The notes below the pieces were generated by a model. That model searched no databases. It had not been told where the DNA came from and saw only the letters and a list, made by a program, of their open reading frames with translations. Made by a program: the position numbers and the translations under genes. A stretch of 64,000 bases of DNA from Opitutia bacterium (GTDB lineage Bacteria > Verrucomicrobiota > Verrucomicrobiia > Opitutales > Opitutaceae), in the NCBI GenBank assembly GCA_016187925.1, contig JACPIS010000001.1, positions 1 through 64,000 of the forward strand, in the 5' to 3' direction. This document shows positions 1 through 10,176 of the stretch, piece by piece (position 1 is the stretch's first letter; each line of letters starts with the position of its first letter).

Positions 1-129
1 ACGGAAAAACACCGCCACTGGTGGCGCGTCCTCCTCCGCCAATTGAGCGACGCGGATCCCTGCTATGCAGTTGCCGCCCTCGCCGCCAGAGCCGGAAAAA
101 ATCAGATTATCTCGACCTCGACTGCATGA
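1..129 (+). CDS. 3' end of an unidentified gene (partial)
   Basis: Frame 1 stays open from the window edge to a TGA at 127-129 and encodes the last 42 residues of a protein. The fragment holds HWWRVLLRQLSDADP and an alanine-rich helix, then ends in ISTSTA. I do not recognise the family from so little sequence. The stop lies about 10 bp before the left arm of the inverted repeat at 139-240, so the repeat begins just outside the gene. The open frame and amphipathic helical composition make it plausible, but it could be a chance reading frame in GC-rich DNA. Confidence 0.4.
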   Translation, partial: TEKHRHWWRVLLRQLSDADPCYAVAALAARAGKNQIISTSTA

Positions 130-138
130 GTCCGGCTT

Positions 139-240
139 AGAGCGGTTTAAATAAACTCATAGCCGCATGACTTGTCCAGGGGTAGGGCGAATCCTCCGAA
201 TGAGCCGCGGCTCGTCGGGACGACTCGCCCTACCTTTCGC
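139..240. repeat. Palindromic element, left inverted copy (family A)
   Basis: The core at 181-234 begins GGTAGGGCGA and ends TCGCCCTACC, with GAGCCGCGGCTC in the middle. The whole block, including the AT-richer flank at 141-174, reappears as a near-exact reverse complement at 2555-2656. Related cores lie at 22787 and 63405. It looks like a small non-autonomous REP/MITE-type element. No transposase is present in the window. Confidence 0.8.
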
Positions 241-305
241 GGCCACTCTTCAAATTAATATGCTGTAGATCTACGCCGACGCAGATCTGCTACGGATGGC
301 ACCTC

Positions 306-328
306 CACTTTTCGGAAGCCGAAAAGTG
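306..328 (-). terminator. Stem-loop downstream of the GH97 gene
   Basis: CACTTTTCGG pairs perfectly with CCGAAAAGTG across a 3-nt loop, about 90 nt beyond the stop of the GH97 gene. No run of T follows on the minus strand, so it may protect or end the transcript without being a classical intrinsic terminator. Confidence 0.45.
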
Positions 329-418
329 CCACGCCGAAGCCCGCGGCGTAGGCGGGCAGACTGTCGGACGTGAATGGTTTTGGCGAGAGGACCGCCGTCA
401 CGCTTGCGGGCGGGACGT

Positions 419-2401
419 CTATCGCGGCGTGAGCTTCGCCACGAAGCCGCCGAAGGGCAGCAGGGTGACTTTGAGGAGGTCGCGGCTGGCGATGGGCTGC
501 GTCTTGGCGGCAAACTGCGTCGCGTCCGCCCCGTCGGCGATGAGGGAGAATTCGTAGTCACCGGCCGGGAGGATTCCCGTCAGATCGAGCGTCTGCTCCA
601 AGGGCTGGTCGCGGCCGTTCACGCCCGCCAGATACCATGCCTGCCCGTGACGGCGGGCAAGCACGACGCTCTGGCCCGGGTAGCCGGCCACAAAGCGCGT
701 GTCGTCCCACGCCACGGGCAGTTCCTGGATGAAGCGCTTCGGCGCCTCCGGGAGCCGGCGGTAGACATCCGCATCGTCGGCGAAGTGCACCCAACCCGAT
801 TCGAACAGCACGGTCAGGGCGAGTTCGTGGGCGTAGGTGGTCAGGTGCGGATACCGGCCGTGGCCGAGAGCCATGGGGGTGTAATCCATCGGGCCGACGG
901 CGTTGCGGGTGAACGGGGTGATGGTGTTCTGCGCGGGCGCCCGCTCCGGAAACGTTGCCTCGAAGAGATAGTTCTCTTCGCCGCGCACGGCCTCCATCGA
1001 CATCAGGTTCGGATACGTCCGCGACCAGCCGCGCGGCAGGGTGCAACCGTGGAAGTTGACCATGATCCCGAATTCGGCGGCGTCCTGGAGGATGTCGCGG
1101 TAGAGGGCGAGGCTGGCCTGCTTGTCGCTCTGCAGGAAATCCACCTTGATGCCCTTGACGCCCCAGTCCCGGAGTTGCTTCAGTTCGGCGCGCCGCACCG
1201 CCGGGTAAAAGAGGCTGTCGCGCGGTTTTTCCGTGACGACATTGTTCGGGCCGCCGGAGTTATACCAGAGCAGCACTCCCACGCCTTTTTCCCGGGCATG
1301 GCGGATCACGTCGTGGATGTTGCCGTTGTCCATGATGGGCCAGTTGGCATCCACGAGCACATACTCCCAGCCCATCTCGGCGGCGAAGTCGATGAACCGC
1401 TTTTGCTTCGCGCCATCGCGGGAGCTGGCCTGATCCGACCACCAGCTCCACGCCACGCGGCCGGGACGAATCCAGCTCGGATCCGTGACCGCGCTGGATG
1501 CGCTCAGGTCGTTGACCAGGGTGGACTCGACGATCGTGCCCGGCGAAGGGCCGAGGATGATCACCCGCCAGGGCATTGCCCAAGGTAGCGCCGAGGTCGG
1601 CTCGGCCGGACCGTGGCCATTTCCTTCCTCCGGATCGGGGAGGCGCACGCGATACACACCGTCCGCGGCGGTGCCGGCCAGTCGCGTCGCGCAGTAATCC
1701 GCGGTCGCGTTGGCCTCGGTGATCAACCCCCAGTGCTTCGCGTCCGCCGTGCGGAACAGCACGGGGAACGCCCAGCCCTGGTCCGTCGGCGCGGGCGTGC
1801 CCGCGGCGATGCCGTCCTCGTAGTAAGTCTCGTAGCCCGGTGAATAGACGCCGGGCTTGTCGCTCGGCTGCAGCCAGAGCCGCGCGTCCGGAGGAAGCGC
1901 GAAGCCCGTGTGTTCGGCCTGCACGGTGTGCCGGGCCGGGTCCGCGCCAGGAAGGCGGTAACGGAAAGCCACCCCGTCGTGGTAAGCGCGCAAGTCGAGA
2001 TCCAAGGCCGCGCCCTGCCGGTTGCGGAAGTGCAGCGTGAGCGCATGGGCGGTGTTCCGGCACACCCGGCGCTTGCCGTGCGGCATGAGGTAATTCTCTT
2101 CCACCGTCCGCACCGCGTCGGCGGAGACGAACTGGAGGCCGTCGCGGAAATCCTGATCGCCCAGCGTCAATCCGAGGGGCGAGTCCCCCAGCACCACCGC
2201 GCGCGTCGCGGCCGGTCCGTGCTCCACGCGGAAGGAGAGGCGCGCCGGATGTTTTTGAGGCTCACCCGCCGCCGCGATCTCTCCCAGCCGCACCACGAGC
2301 CGCAACTCACCGTTGGGCGACTCCACCTGCCAGTTCGCGTCGCCTGCGTGGAGCGATGTTGCCAATACAAGGGCGCCGCAAAAAAGCCGGGGTAGTTTCA
2401 T
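419..2401 (-). CDS. Glycoside hydrolase family 97 (alpha-glucosidase/alpha-galactosidase type)
   Basis: The product is a secreted or periplasmic enzyme that removes alpha-linked glucose or galactose from oligosaccharides. Residues 1-19 form a signal peptide (LFCGALVLATSLHA). An N-terminal beta-sandwich begins WQVESPNGELRLVV. The catalytic (beta/alpha)8 barrel follows, with RPGRVAWSWW near residue 310, then KVDFLQSDKQ and NFHGCTLPRGWSRTYPN, and a C-terminal beta domain. The 660-residue length is normal for GH97. The Asp in KVDF is where retaining (galactosidase-type) members carry their nucleophile, whereas inverting SusB-type enzymes use glutamates; this is a family inference. No Sus or transport partner lies beside it. 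The gene sits alone between two inverted copies of a palindromic element, which suggests it may be a captured cassette. Confidence 0.93.
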   Translation of the reverse strand: MKLPRLFCGALVLATSLHAGDANWQVESPNGELRLVVRLGEIAAAGEPQKHPARLSFRVEHGPAATRAVVLGDSPLGLTLGDQDFRDGLQFVSADAVRTVEENYLMPHGKRRVCRNTAHALTLHFRNRQGAALDLDLRAYHDGVAFRYRLPGADPARHTVQAEHTGFALPPDARLWLQPSDKPGVYSPGYETYYEDGIAAGTPAPTDQGWAFPVLFRTADAKHWGLITEANATADYCATRLAGTAADGVYRVRLPDPEEGNGHGPAEPTSALPWAMPWRVIILGPSPGTIVESTLVNDLSASSAVTDPSWIRPGRVAWSWWSDQASSRDGAKQKRFIDFAAEMGWEYVLVDANWPIMDNGNIHDVIRHAREKGVGVLLWYNSGGPNNVVTEKPRDSLFYPAVRRAELKQLRDWGVKGIKVDFLQSDKQASLALYRDILQDAAEFGIMVNFHGCTLPRGWSRTYPNLMSMEAVRGEENYLFEATFPERAPAQNTITPFTRNAVGPMDYTPMALGHGRYPHLTTYAHELALTVLFESGWVHFADDADVYRRLPEAPKRFIQELPVAWDDTRFVAGYPGQSVVLARRHGQAWYLAGVNGRDQPLEQTLDLTGILPAGDYEFSLIADGADATQFAAKTQPIASRDLLKVTLLPFGGFVAKLTPR

Positions 2402-2554
2402 CTTGGTCTCTTTTATGGGGAAAACAGATTTTGGTCCTCGCCTGCCAGGTGAACGAGAACGAACACTGATGTCGGCGGGTAGTCGGTCAAGGAATCATGG
2501 CCGGTTGCCGGCATGGATTCGAACCGCGTCCATGCGGTTAATTTGAAGTGTGCC

Positions 2555-2656
2555 GCGCAAGGTAGGGCGAGTCGTCCTGACGAGCCGCGGCTCATCCGGA
2601 GGATTCGCCCTGCCCCCGGGCAAGTCATGCGGCTATGAATTTATTTAAGCCGCTCT
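2555..2656. repeat. Palindromic element, right inverted copy (family A)
   Basis: This is the reverse complement of the block at 139-240 with only a few mismatches. The core at 2561-2614 runs from GGTAGGGCGA to TCGCCCTGCC, and the AT-rich flank is at 2621-2654. It ends 3 nt from the stop codon of the downstream hybrid kinase. The remaining upstream region of the GH97 gene (2402-2554) holds a 6-bp hairpin but no gene. Confidence 0.8.
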
Positions 2657-2659
2657 CGG

Positions 2660-5113
<2,454 letters not shown>

Positions 5114-5184
5114 CGGGCAGGCCGGACCGGGATGCGATCAGGTATATCGGCTCACGCGGAGGAATATTCAGCGCGGGAAGATGC

Positions 5185-6009
5185 TCAGCGCGTGAAGAAC
5201 GGATTGTATTTCTTCTCCTGCCGGAGGGTCGTCAGCGGACCGTGGCCGCAGGCGAACACGGTGTCGCCGGGCAGGCAGAGGAGTTTTTGCCGGTTGTTGC
5301 GGAACTGGTCCTCGTAGGAGACGAGGCCGCCGCCCATGGAGCCGGCGAAGAGCGAATCGCCGACGATGGCGAGCGGCCAAGACAGACCGGTGACGTAATA
5401 GCTGGTCTGCCCCGGGGAATGACCGGAGGTGAGCAGCGTCTTGATGGCGATCTCGCCCAGATGAAAGTGCGCGTTCTCCTTGAAGGTGCGGGCGCCGGGG
5501 CGGTCGATGGGCTCCAGTTCGCTGCTCCAGACCTCGGCCTTGGTCTCACCGGCGAGACGGGCGAGATCGGCGATGTGGTCGTCGTGCGAATGAGTGAGGA
5601 AGATGTACCGCAGTGTCAGACCCTCGGCGCGCAGGGTGTCGAGCATGGGTTCGGCGGTGGCGCCGGTGTCGAAGGCGGCGGCATGGCGCGTCCTCGTATC
5701 CCAGACGAGGTAGCTGTTCACGCCCATGCCCTCGTGGGGCGTGTTGAACATCGCGAAGCCGCGCGGGAAGACGGGCTGCTCGGGGTACCATTGCTTGCGG
5801 GCGAGCGAGACGAGGGCATCGGGGCCGAGCCGGAGGGCCTGCGCGACGGCGCGCAGGGCGGGCTCGCGGATTTCGCCGCGCTTCAGGGCGGTGAGATCGG
5901 CGAGGGAAACGCCGGCGCGGGCCGACAGGGTCTGGTCGGATAGCTTGAGCCCGCGCTGGGCCTTGCCGAGTACGTCGGTGAAATTGTCCTCGAGCGGGAT
6001 CTTGGGCAT
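5185..6009 (-). CDS. MBL-fold metallo-hydrolase with N-terminal HTH domain
   Basis: The 274-residue product begins MPKIPLEDNFTDVLGKA. Residues about 8-65 resemble a Cro/C1-type helix-turn-helix (LSARAGVSLADLTALKRGEI). A metallo-beta-lactamase fold follows, with the metal motif THSHDDH, then GHSPGQTSYY, GDSLFAGSMGGG and CGHGPLTTL. This resembles glyoxalase II-like hydrolases. I chose the ATG at 6009 because an upstream extension would give low-complexity Arg/Pro-rich sequence typical of a wrong frame. Fusion of a DNA-binding-like domain to an MBL enzyme is unusual but occurs in environmental bacteria. The substrate is unknown. Confidence 0.85.
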   Translation of the reverse strand: MPKIPLEDNFTDVLGKAQRGLKLSDQTLSARAGVSLADLTALKRGEIREPALRAVAQALRLGPDALVSLARKQWYPEQPVFPRGFAMFNTPHEGMGVNSYLVWDTRTRHAAAFDTGATAEPMLDTLRAEGLTLRYIFLTHSHDDHIADLARLAGETKAEVWSSELEPIDRPGARTFKENAHFHLGEIAIKTLLTSGHSPGQTSYYVTGLSWPLAIVGDSLFAGSMGGGLVSYEDQFRNNRQKLLCLPGDTVFACGHGPLTTLRQEKKYNPFFTR

Positions 6010-6065
6010 GACCGACGCATCGCGGGAAACGCGCCGGGCGGCAAGCGTCTTTGCCGCGCAGCCCG

Positions 6066-7583
6066 CTAGGCGGCCGAGGCGGCAGCGGGGTTCAGCAGGG
6101 GCGTGGCGGCGGCGAGCAGCCGGCGGATGAACTGGCCGTGCTCGGCGTCGAGGGCGATGGGATGCGGGCCGCGCCAGCCGGCGATGATCAGGCCGTGGGA
6201 TTGCTCCTGATTGTGCATGGGCAGGAGCACGAATGCACCGAGCGGGGCGTGCTCGCGCAGCCAGGCGGGGAGGTGCGGCTGGATGGTGGGGGCCGCGGCG
6301 TCGTGGATGAGGATGTTCTCCTTTCGTGCGAGGCAGAGGCCGAGCACGGTCCGCTCGCCCTCGCGCAAGCGGGCGGTCGGGCGAAAATCCATCCAGCGCG
6401 CTCCGAGGCCGTGGGTGAGATGGTACTCGGGCGTGCCGGATTCGCGGCAGAACAACCAGCACTCGTCGGCGGCGAGGCTGTCGCGCAGGCCGGCGACGAG
6501 ACGCGGCAGCGTGTCGGCGTCGGGATTGGCGCAGAGCAGGGTGAGTTCCTCGAGCCGCATGAGGTCGCGCGAACGCCCGCGCATCGGCGGCACGGTGCCG
6601 TTGGTGACATCCGGCCGGACATCGCGCGAGGCGACGGGGTCGATGCCGAGCCGGCGCTGTTTGAGGCGCAGCAGGCTGTGCGTGGGCAGTGTGCGGATGT
6701 TGAAACTGCGCATGAAGCGCGCGAGCTCCTGCTCCGTTTCCTCGAGGAGCGCACCGACGACCTCGGCGGCACCGGGCACCAGTTTCTCGAAACGGGTGTT
6801 CAGGGCGCCGGTCTGCTCGGCGAATTCCGTGGCGGTCAGCTTGGGGTTGAAGACGATGCCGGCCAGCTGCATCGAGTAGTCGGCGAGGCCGAGCAGGCGG
6901 TTGTCGTGCGTGTCAGCGGCGTTCTCGATGCTCTCGGGCTTGCACTCGCGGAGGGCGACGAGGATTTCCTCGGGCACGTTGCCGGACTGGAGCAGGTTGT
7001 GCCCCAGCTCGAGCGGGGTGAGGCCGAAGACCTGCCGGAACGCGTCGTCCACGGGCATCAGTTCGGTGAGCGCGGTGGCGCGGCGGTATTCGTCGAGCAT
7101 CGAGTGGGTGAGGACGATGCGGCCGAAATTGCGCAGCGCGGCGCAGATGAACGCGTGCTCGGGGTCCACCTGGCCGGGGATTTTGCCGGCGAGCGTCCGG
7201 GCCATCATGCCGGAGCAAAGGGCGATGGCGGTGGCCTCGCGCTGCTCGTCGGGCCGGGTGCTGCGGTGGGCGTTTTCCAGCAGGAGCAGGGAAGTGGCGA
7301 GGCGGCGCACGCGGTCGTAGCCGATGTGGTGCACGGCTTGGGAGACGCTGCTGATGCGCACGCCCGACGGGTTGTAGCCGAAGGTGTTGGCGGCGGCCAG
7401 GACCTTGGTCAGAATGATGGCGTCGCGCGAAATGAGTCCGGCGAGCTCCTCGACGGCGATCTCCATGTCCCGACTGGAAAGGGTCTGGATGAGACGCACC
7501 AACTCGGGCACGCACGCAATCTGGCCGGATTGCATGGCGGCGGATGCCCGTCTGAGGGTCTCTTTGGCCTGCTCATTCTGCAT
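6066..7583 (-). CDS. HDOD domain protein with C-terminal GAF-like domain
   Basis: The product is a 505-residue cytoplasmic signalling protein. Residues about 15-215 form an HDOD domain, with VPELVRLIQTLSSRDM at its start, NFGRIVLTHSMLDEYR and LTPLELGHNLL. HDOD proteins are HD-related helical folds that usually lack the metal-binding HD pair and work as signalling scaffolds. Residues about 345-495 look like a GAF sensor domain (LEELTLLCANPDADTLPRLV, then VLLPMHNQEQSHGLIIAGW). The ATG at 7583 is the only sensible start, since upstream sequence overlaps the divergent DUF1080 gene. It heads a minus-strand run with the HTH-MBL hydrolase and hybrid kinase, suggesting one signalling unit. Confidence 0.85.
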   Translation of the reverse strand: MQNEQAKETLRRASAAMQSGQIACVPELVRLIQTLSSRDMEIAVEELAGLISRDAIILTKVLAAANTFGYNPSGVRISSVSQAVHHIGYDRVRRLATSLLLLENAHRSTRPDEQREATAIALCSGMMARTLAGKIPGQVDPEHAFICAALRNFGRIVLTHSMLDEYRRATALTELMPVDDAFRQVFGLTPLELGHNLLQSGNVPEEILVALRECKPESIENAADTHDNRLLGLADYSMQLAGIVFNPKLTATEFAEQTGALNTRFEKLVPGAAEVVGALLEETEQELARFMRSFNIRTLPTHSLLRLKQRRLGIDPVASRDVRPDVTNGTVPPMRGRSRDLMRLEELTLLCANPDADTLPRLVAGLRDSLAADECWLFCRESGTPEYHLTHGLGARWMDFRPTARLREGERTVLGLCLARKENILIHDAAAPTIQPHLPAWLREHAPLGAFVLLPMHNQEQSHGLIIAGWRGPHPIALDAEHGQFIRRLLAAATPLLNPAAASAA

Positions 7584-7702
7584 GCCAGCCTTACATCGGC
7601 GTAAAGTTCGCCGGATTAAGCTGCAGCGCAAAAAATTATGCCATCCGCCGGTTGCCGAGGCCGGGGTTGACCTGCCCACCGTCCGGGGGCAGGCTGCCGC
7701 GC

Positions 7703-8359
7703 ATGAAATCCAGGCAATTCCTCCTGCCCGTGCTCGCCTTGGCCGTCGCGACGTTGGCGGCAGGAAGCGACGCCGTGAAGTTGACGGCCTTGGAGCGCTC
7801 GCAGGGCTGGCGGCTGCTGTTCGACGGTGTCTCGGCGGGCGATTGGCGCGGCTACCGGGCCAACGCCCTGCCGGCCAACTGGCACGTGCGCGAGCAATCC
7901 CTGACCGGCGCGGCCGGCCTCGCGCTGGCGAGTGTGGAGGAGTACGGCGATTTCGAGCTGCTGTTCGACTGGAAGGTCGCACCCGGCGGCCATGGTGAGG
8001 TCTATTTCCGCGTGTCGGAGGATGGCAAAACCCCCGAGGAAACCGGTCCCGTGATGGAGCTGGCCGGCCACGGCGACAAGCTCGCCGGCAACGGCGGGCT
8101 CAACGAACCGGACCGCGCCATCACGCCGCAATTCGACGTCTGGTATCGCGCCCGCATCACCGTTTACGGCAAGCAGGTGGAATACTGGATCAACGGCGAA
8201 CGCGTGGCGGGCTTCGCGCTGGGCAGCCCCGACTGGAAACGCGCGGTGGCGGGCAGCCGCTTCAAGGCCTTCCCCGATTTCGGCGCGCTCCCCGGCGGGC
8301 GCCTCGTGTTGGCGGGCGACGGTGTCGCCTTCCGGAATGTGAAGATTCGCGCGCTCTGA
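7703..8359 (+). CDS. DUF1080 (3-keto-disaccharide hydrolase domain) exported protein
   Basis: The product is a 218-residue secreted protein with signal peptide MKSRQFLLPVLALAVATLAA. The mature part is one concanavalin-like beta-sandwich of the DUF1080 family, recognised by GWRLLFDGVSAGDWRGY, LLFDWKVAPGGHGEVYFRV, VMELAGHGD and WNVRITVYGK-like sequence ending in FRNVKIRAL. Members of this family are abundant in Verrucomicrobiota and Planctomycetota and some hydrolyse 3-keto-glycosides, so a role in sugar breakdown is likely. The start at 7703 gives an immediate signal peptide. It is divergent from the HDOD gene and convergent with the TolC gene, so it is probably transcribed alone. Confidence 0.85.
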   Translation: MKSRQFLLPVLALAVATLAAGSDAVKLTALERSQGWRLLFDGVSAGDWRGYRANALPANWHVREQSLTGAAGLALASVEEYGDFELLFDWKVAPGGHGEVYFRVSEDGKTPEETGPVMELAGHGDKLAGNGGLNEPDRAITPQFDVWYRARITVYGKQVEYWINGERVAGFALGSPDWKRAVAGSRFKAFPDFGALPGGRLVLAGDGVAFRNVKIRAL

Positions 8360-8373
8360 GACCAAAAACCAAA

Positions 8374-8400
8374 CAGGCGACCCCTCGCGGAAGCCGCCTG
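8374..8400. terminator. Weak stem-loop between convergent genes
   Basis: CAGGCG and CGCCTG can pair across 15 nt, between the stops of the DUF1080 gene and the TolC gene. A (AC)7 dinucleotide run follows at about 8405-8418. It could act as a two-way terminator, but there is no T tract. Confidence 0.35.
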
Positions 8401-8426
8401 CTGGACACACACACACACTGACAAAA

Positions 8427-9947
8427 TTACTTCGGCACGCTCAGTGAAACATTGAGTTTTTCGAGCGTCGTGCCGAGTTGCCGGTCGTATTCGGCGATGG
8501 CCTTGTTGTAGTCGGCCAGCGCGCGGGCTTCGCTGATTTCCAAGCTGGAGAGGAGTTCCTGCTGCTGCAGGACGAAGAACGTGCTGCCGGTGCCGGCGCG
8601 GAGGCGCTTCACCTCGGCGTCCAGCGTCTGCTGGCCGAGCTCGCGGGCCGCGCGGGTGGCCTCGACACGCTTGCGGGAGGTCTCGATCTGGCCGGCGGAG
8701 TTGCCGACGCGGACGACGATGTCCTGCTCCAGCCGCTGGAGGTCGGTCTCGGCCTGGCGGAGCTGGTACTTGGCCGCGCGGTAACGGCCGCGCTCGGCGG
8801 TAAAGGTGAGGGGAACGGTCACCTGCATGCCGTAGCTGTAGGAGCGGTAATCCTCGTGACGGACGAGATCGCGCGAGACCTGGCGGGAGGTGTCGTAGCC
8901 GCTGTAGCCGTAGCTGCCGACGAGGTCGACGCGCGGCAGCAGCTGGTTGCGCTGGTAACGGTAGTTGATGTCGCCGCGCTTCAGGGCGAGCTGGGCCTGC
9001 TGGTAATCGGGGCGCTTCTTGAGGGCTTCGAGGAAATCGAGGGCGGCGTTCACCATCACGACGGGCGGCACCGGCTGGGAGTCCACCTGGATGCGCCAGT
9101 CGAGCAGCTTGGTGGTGCGGTCGTCGGAGATGAGGGCCTTGAGCTCGTTCTCCGCGTCGCGGATCTGACGCTCGGTGAAGAGCACGCCTTCCTCCCGCAG
9201 CGCGAGGCGGCCGCGGGCCTGGGTGACGTCGAACTCGGACATCTGGCCGACCTTGTTGCGCTTTTCGTTCTCCGCCACGAGGGCGGCGGTCGAGTCGCGC
9301 GAGCGCAGCACGCTGCGGTGCTGGGCGTAGGCGTAGTCGAGGTCGTAGTAGGCGAAGATGACGCGGGTGAGCGTGTCGATGACCGACTGCCTGAACGACC
9401 ACTCGGAAATGTTGCGGTTCGTGAGGGCGATGCGGATCTGCGCCGTGGTGGCGCCGAAACCGAAGTCGCGCAGCAACGGCTGGCGGCCGGACACGCCGGC
9501 GAAGGAATTGTAGTTGTCGGCGAACGAATTCGAGGTGCCGCGCGTGTTGCCGGAGTCGGCGCTGAGGGTGTAGTTGAGGCCCCAGGGCAGCAGGCCGTTC
9601 AGGCCGAGCGAATAGGAGTCGTCGCGGCTGATCGACGCGGCCGGACGCACGCCGGTGGCGGGGTCGACGAGCTGAGGCAGCTCACTGTCGCTGTAGTTGT
9701 AGGAGCCCGTGAGCTTGGGATCGAAGATGCCGAACTGCTCGGTCACGCGCGCGCGGGCGACGGACACGTCGAACGCATGGGACTTGATCGTGTAGTTTTT
9801 CGCGAGCGCGCGCTGGATGGCGTCCTGCAGCGTGATGTGCTCGGCGCCCGCCGGCTCCGGCGCGGCGGCCGGAGACGTCTGCGCCCAAAGCGCGACGGAG
9901 GAACCGAGAAGAAAAACGGAGGCGAGAATGCGCCGGAAAGTGAACAT
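8427..9947 (-). CDS. TolC-family outer membrane efflux channel
   Basis: The product is a 506-residue outer membrane protein. It has a signal peptide (FRRILASVFLLGSSVALWAQ) and a low-complexity linker. The first outer membrane efflux repeat starts at ITLQDAIQRALAKNYTIKSH, and the second ends about residue 480 (LADYNKAIAEYDRQLGTTLE). Long helices such as ALREEGVLFTERQIRDAENE are typical of the TolC tunnel. TolC channels form the outer exit of tripartite pumps with HlyD/MacA adaptors and ABC or RND pumps. No adaptor is adjacent, but HlyD/MacA genes lie at 46305-47558 and 53471-54922. The ATG at 9947 fits the signal peptide and lies about 15 nt after the start predicted for the sigma-54 promoter at 9974-9988, with the TCCC-N6-GGGA site upstream. 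Confidence 0.93.
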   Translation of the reverse strand: MFTFRRILASVFLLGSSVALWAQTSPAAAPEPAGAEHITLQDAIQRALAKNYTIKSHAFDVSVARARVTEQFGIFDPKLTGSYNYSDSELPQLVDPATGVRPAASISRDDSYSLGLNGLLPWGLNYTLSADSGNTRGTSNSFADNYNSFAGVSGRQPLLRDFGFGATTAQIRIALTNRNISEWSFRQSVIDTLTRVIFAYYDLDYAYAQHRSVLRSRDSTAALVAENEKRNKVGQMSEFDVTQARGRLALREEGVLFTERQIRDAENELKALISDDRTTKLLDWRIQVDSQPVPPVVMVNAALDFLEALKKRPDYQQAQLALKRGDINYRYQRNQLLPRVDLVGSYGYSGYDTSRQVSRDLVRHEDYRSYSYGMQVTVPLTFTAERGRYRAAKYQLRQAETDLQRLEQDIVVRVGNSAGQIETSRKRVEATRAARELGQQTLDAEVKRLRAGTGSTFFVLQQQELLSSLEISEARALADYNKAIAEYDRQLGTTLEKLNVSLSVPK

Positions 9948-9973
9948 GAGCGGGTAGTGTTGCCGCCCATTTT

Positions 9974-9988
9974 GCAACCGCCGTGCCA
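9974..9988 (-). promoter_or_regulatory. Sigma-54 promoter of the tolC gene
   Basis: The minus strand reads TGGCACGGCGGTTGC, an essentially consensus -24/-12 element (GG and GC separated by 10 nt). Transcription should start near 9962, leaving a ~15-nt leader without a Shine-Dalgarno sequence. Confidence 0.85.
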
Positions 9989-10085
9989 GCGACCGAAGCA
10001 GTTTTAAAGCGCTGCGATGCAGGCGCTAAAACAACGCATTGGTTTTCGACCAGGCGGACATTCTTTCGTGCTCGGGATTACGTGA

Positions 10086-10099
10086 TCCCGAAAATGGGA
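10086..10099. promoter_or_regulatory. Upstream activator site TCCC-N6-GGGA (tolC)
   Basis: The inverted repeat TCCCGAAAATGGGA is centred about 130 bp upstream of the predicted sigma-54 start. Six copies of this arrangement exist in the window. It is probably bound by the NtrC-family regulator encoded at 49500-50867, but that link is inference. Confidence 0.75.
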
Positions 10100-10123
10100 A
10101 GCCGGCCATTACCGGCCGGCTTC
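10098..10123 (-). terminator. Stem-loop downstream of the M2 peptidase gene
   Basis: GAAGCCGGCC pairs perfectly with GGCCGGCTTC across ATTACC. On the minus strand it is followed by CCCATTTTCGGG. It sits 54 nt beyond the peptidase stop and touches the TCCC-N6-GGGA site of tolC, keeping the two transcripts apart. Confidence 0.65.
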
Positions 10124-10176
10124 GGGTTAACTGGAGTTTGATAGCTAGCGTCAGACGCAGCTTGGCGTGACCGGAC

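Noticed and set aside
2512-2536. GGATTCGAACC, resembling the T-arm of a tRNA on the minus strand
   Set aside because: Only a 6-bp hairpin forms. No acceptor, D or anticodon arms can be built, because the palindromic repeat starts directly beside it.
7627-7643. TGGCAT...TTTTGC on the minus strand before the HDOD gene as a sigma-54 promoter
   Set aside because: GG and GC are 11 nt apart, not 10, and no TCCC-N6-GGGA site lies upstream.
8405-8418. (AC)7 dinucleotide run as a phase-variable repeat
   Set aside because: It lies between two convergent stop codons, away from any promoter or coding sequence, so it cannot switch a gene.
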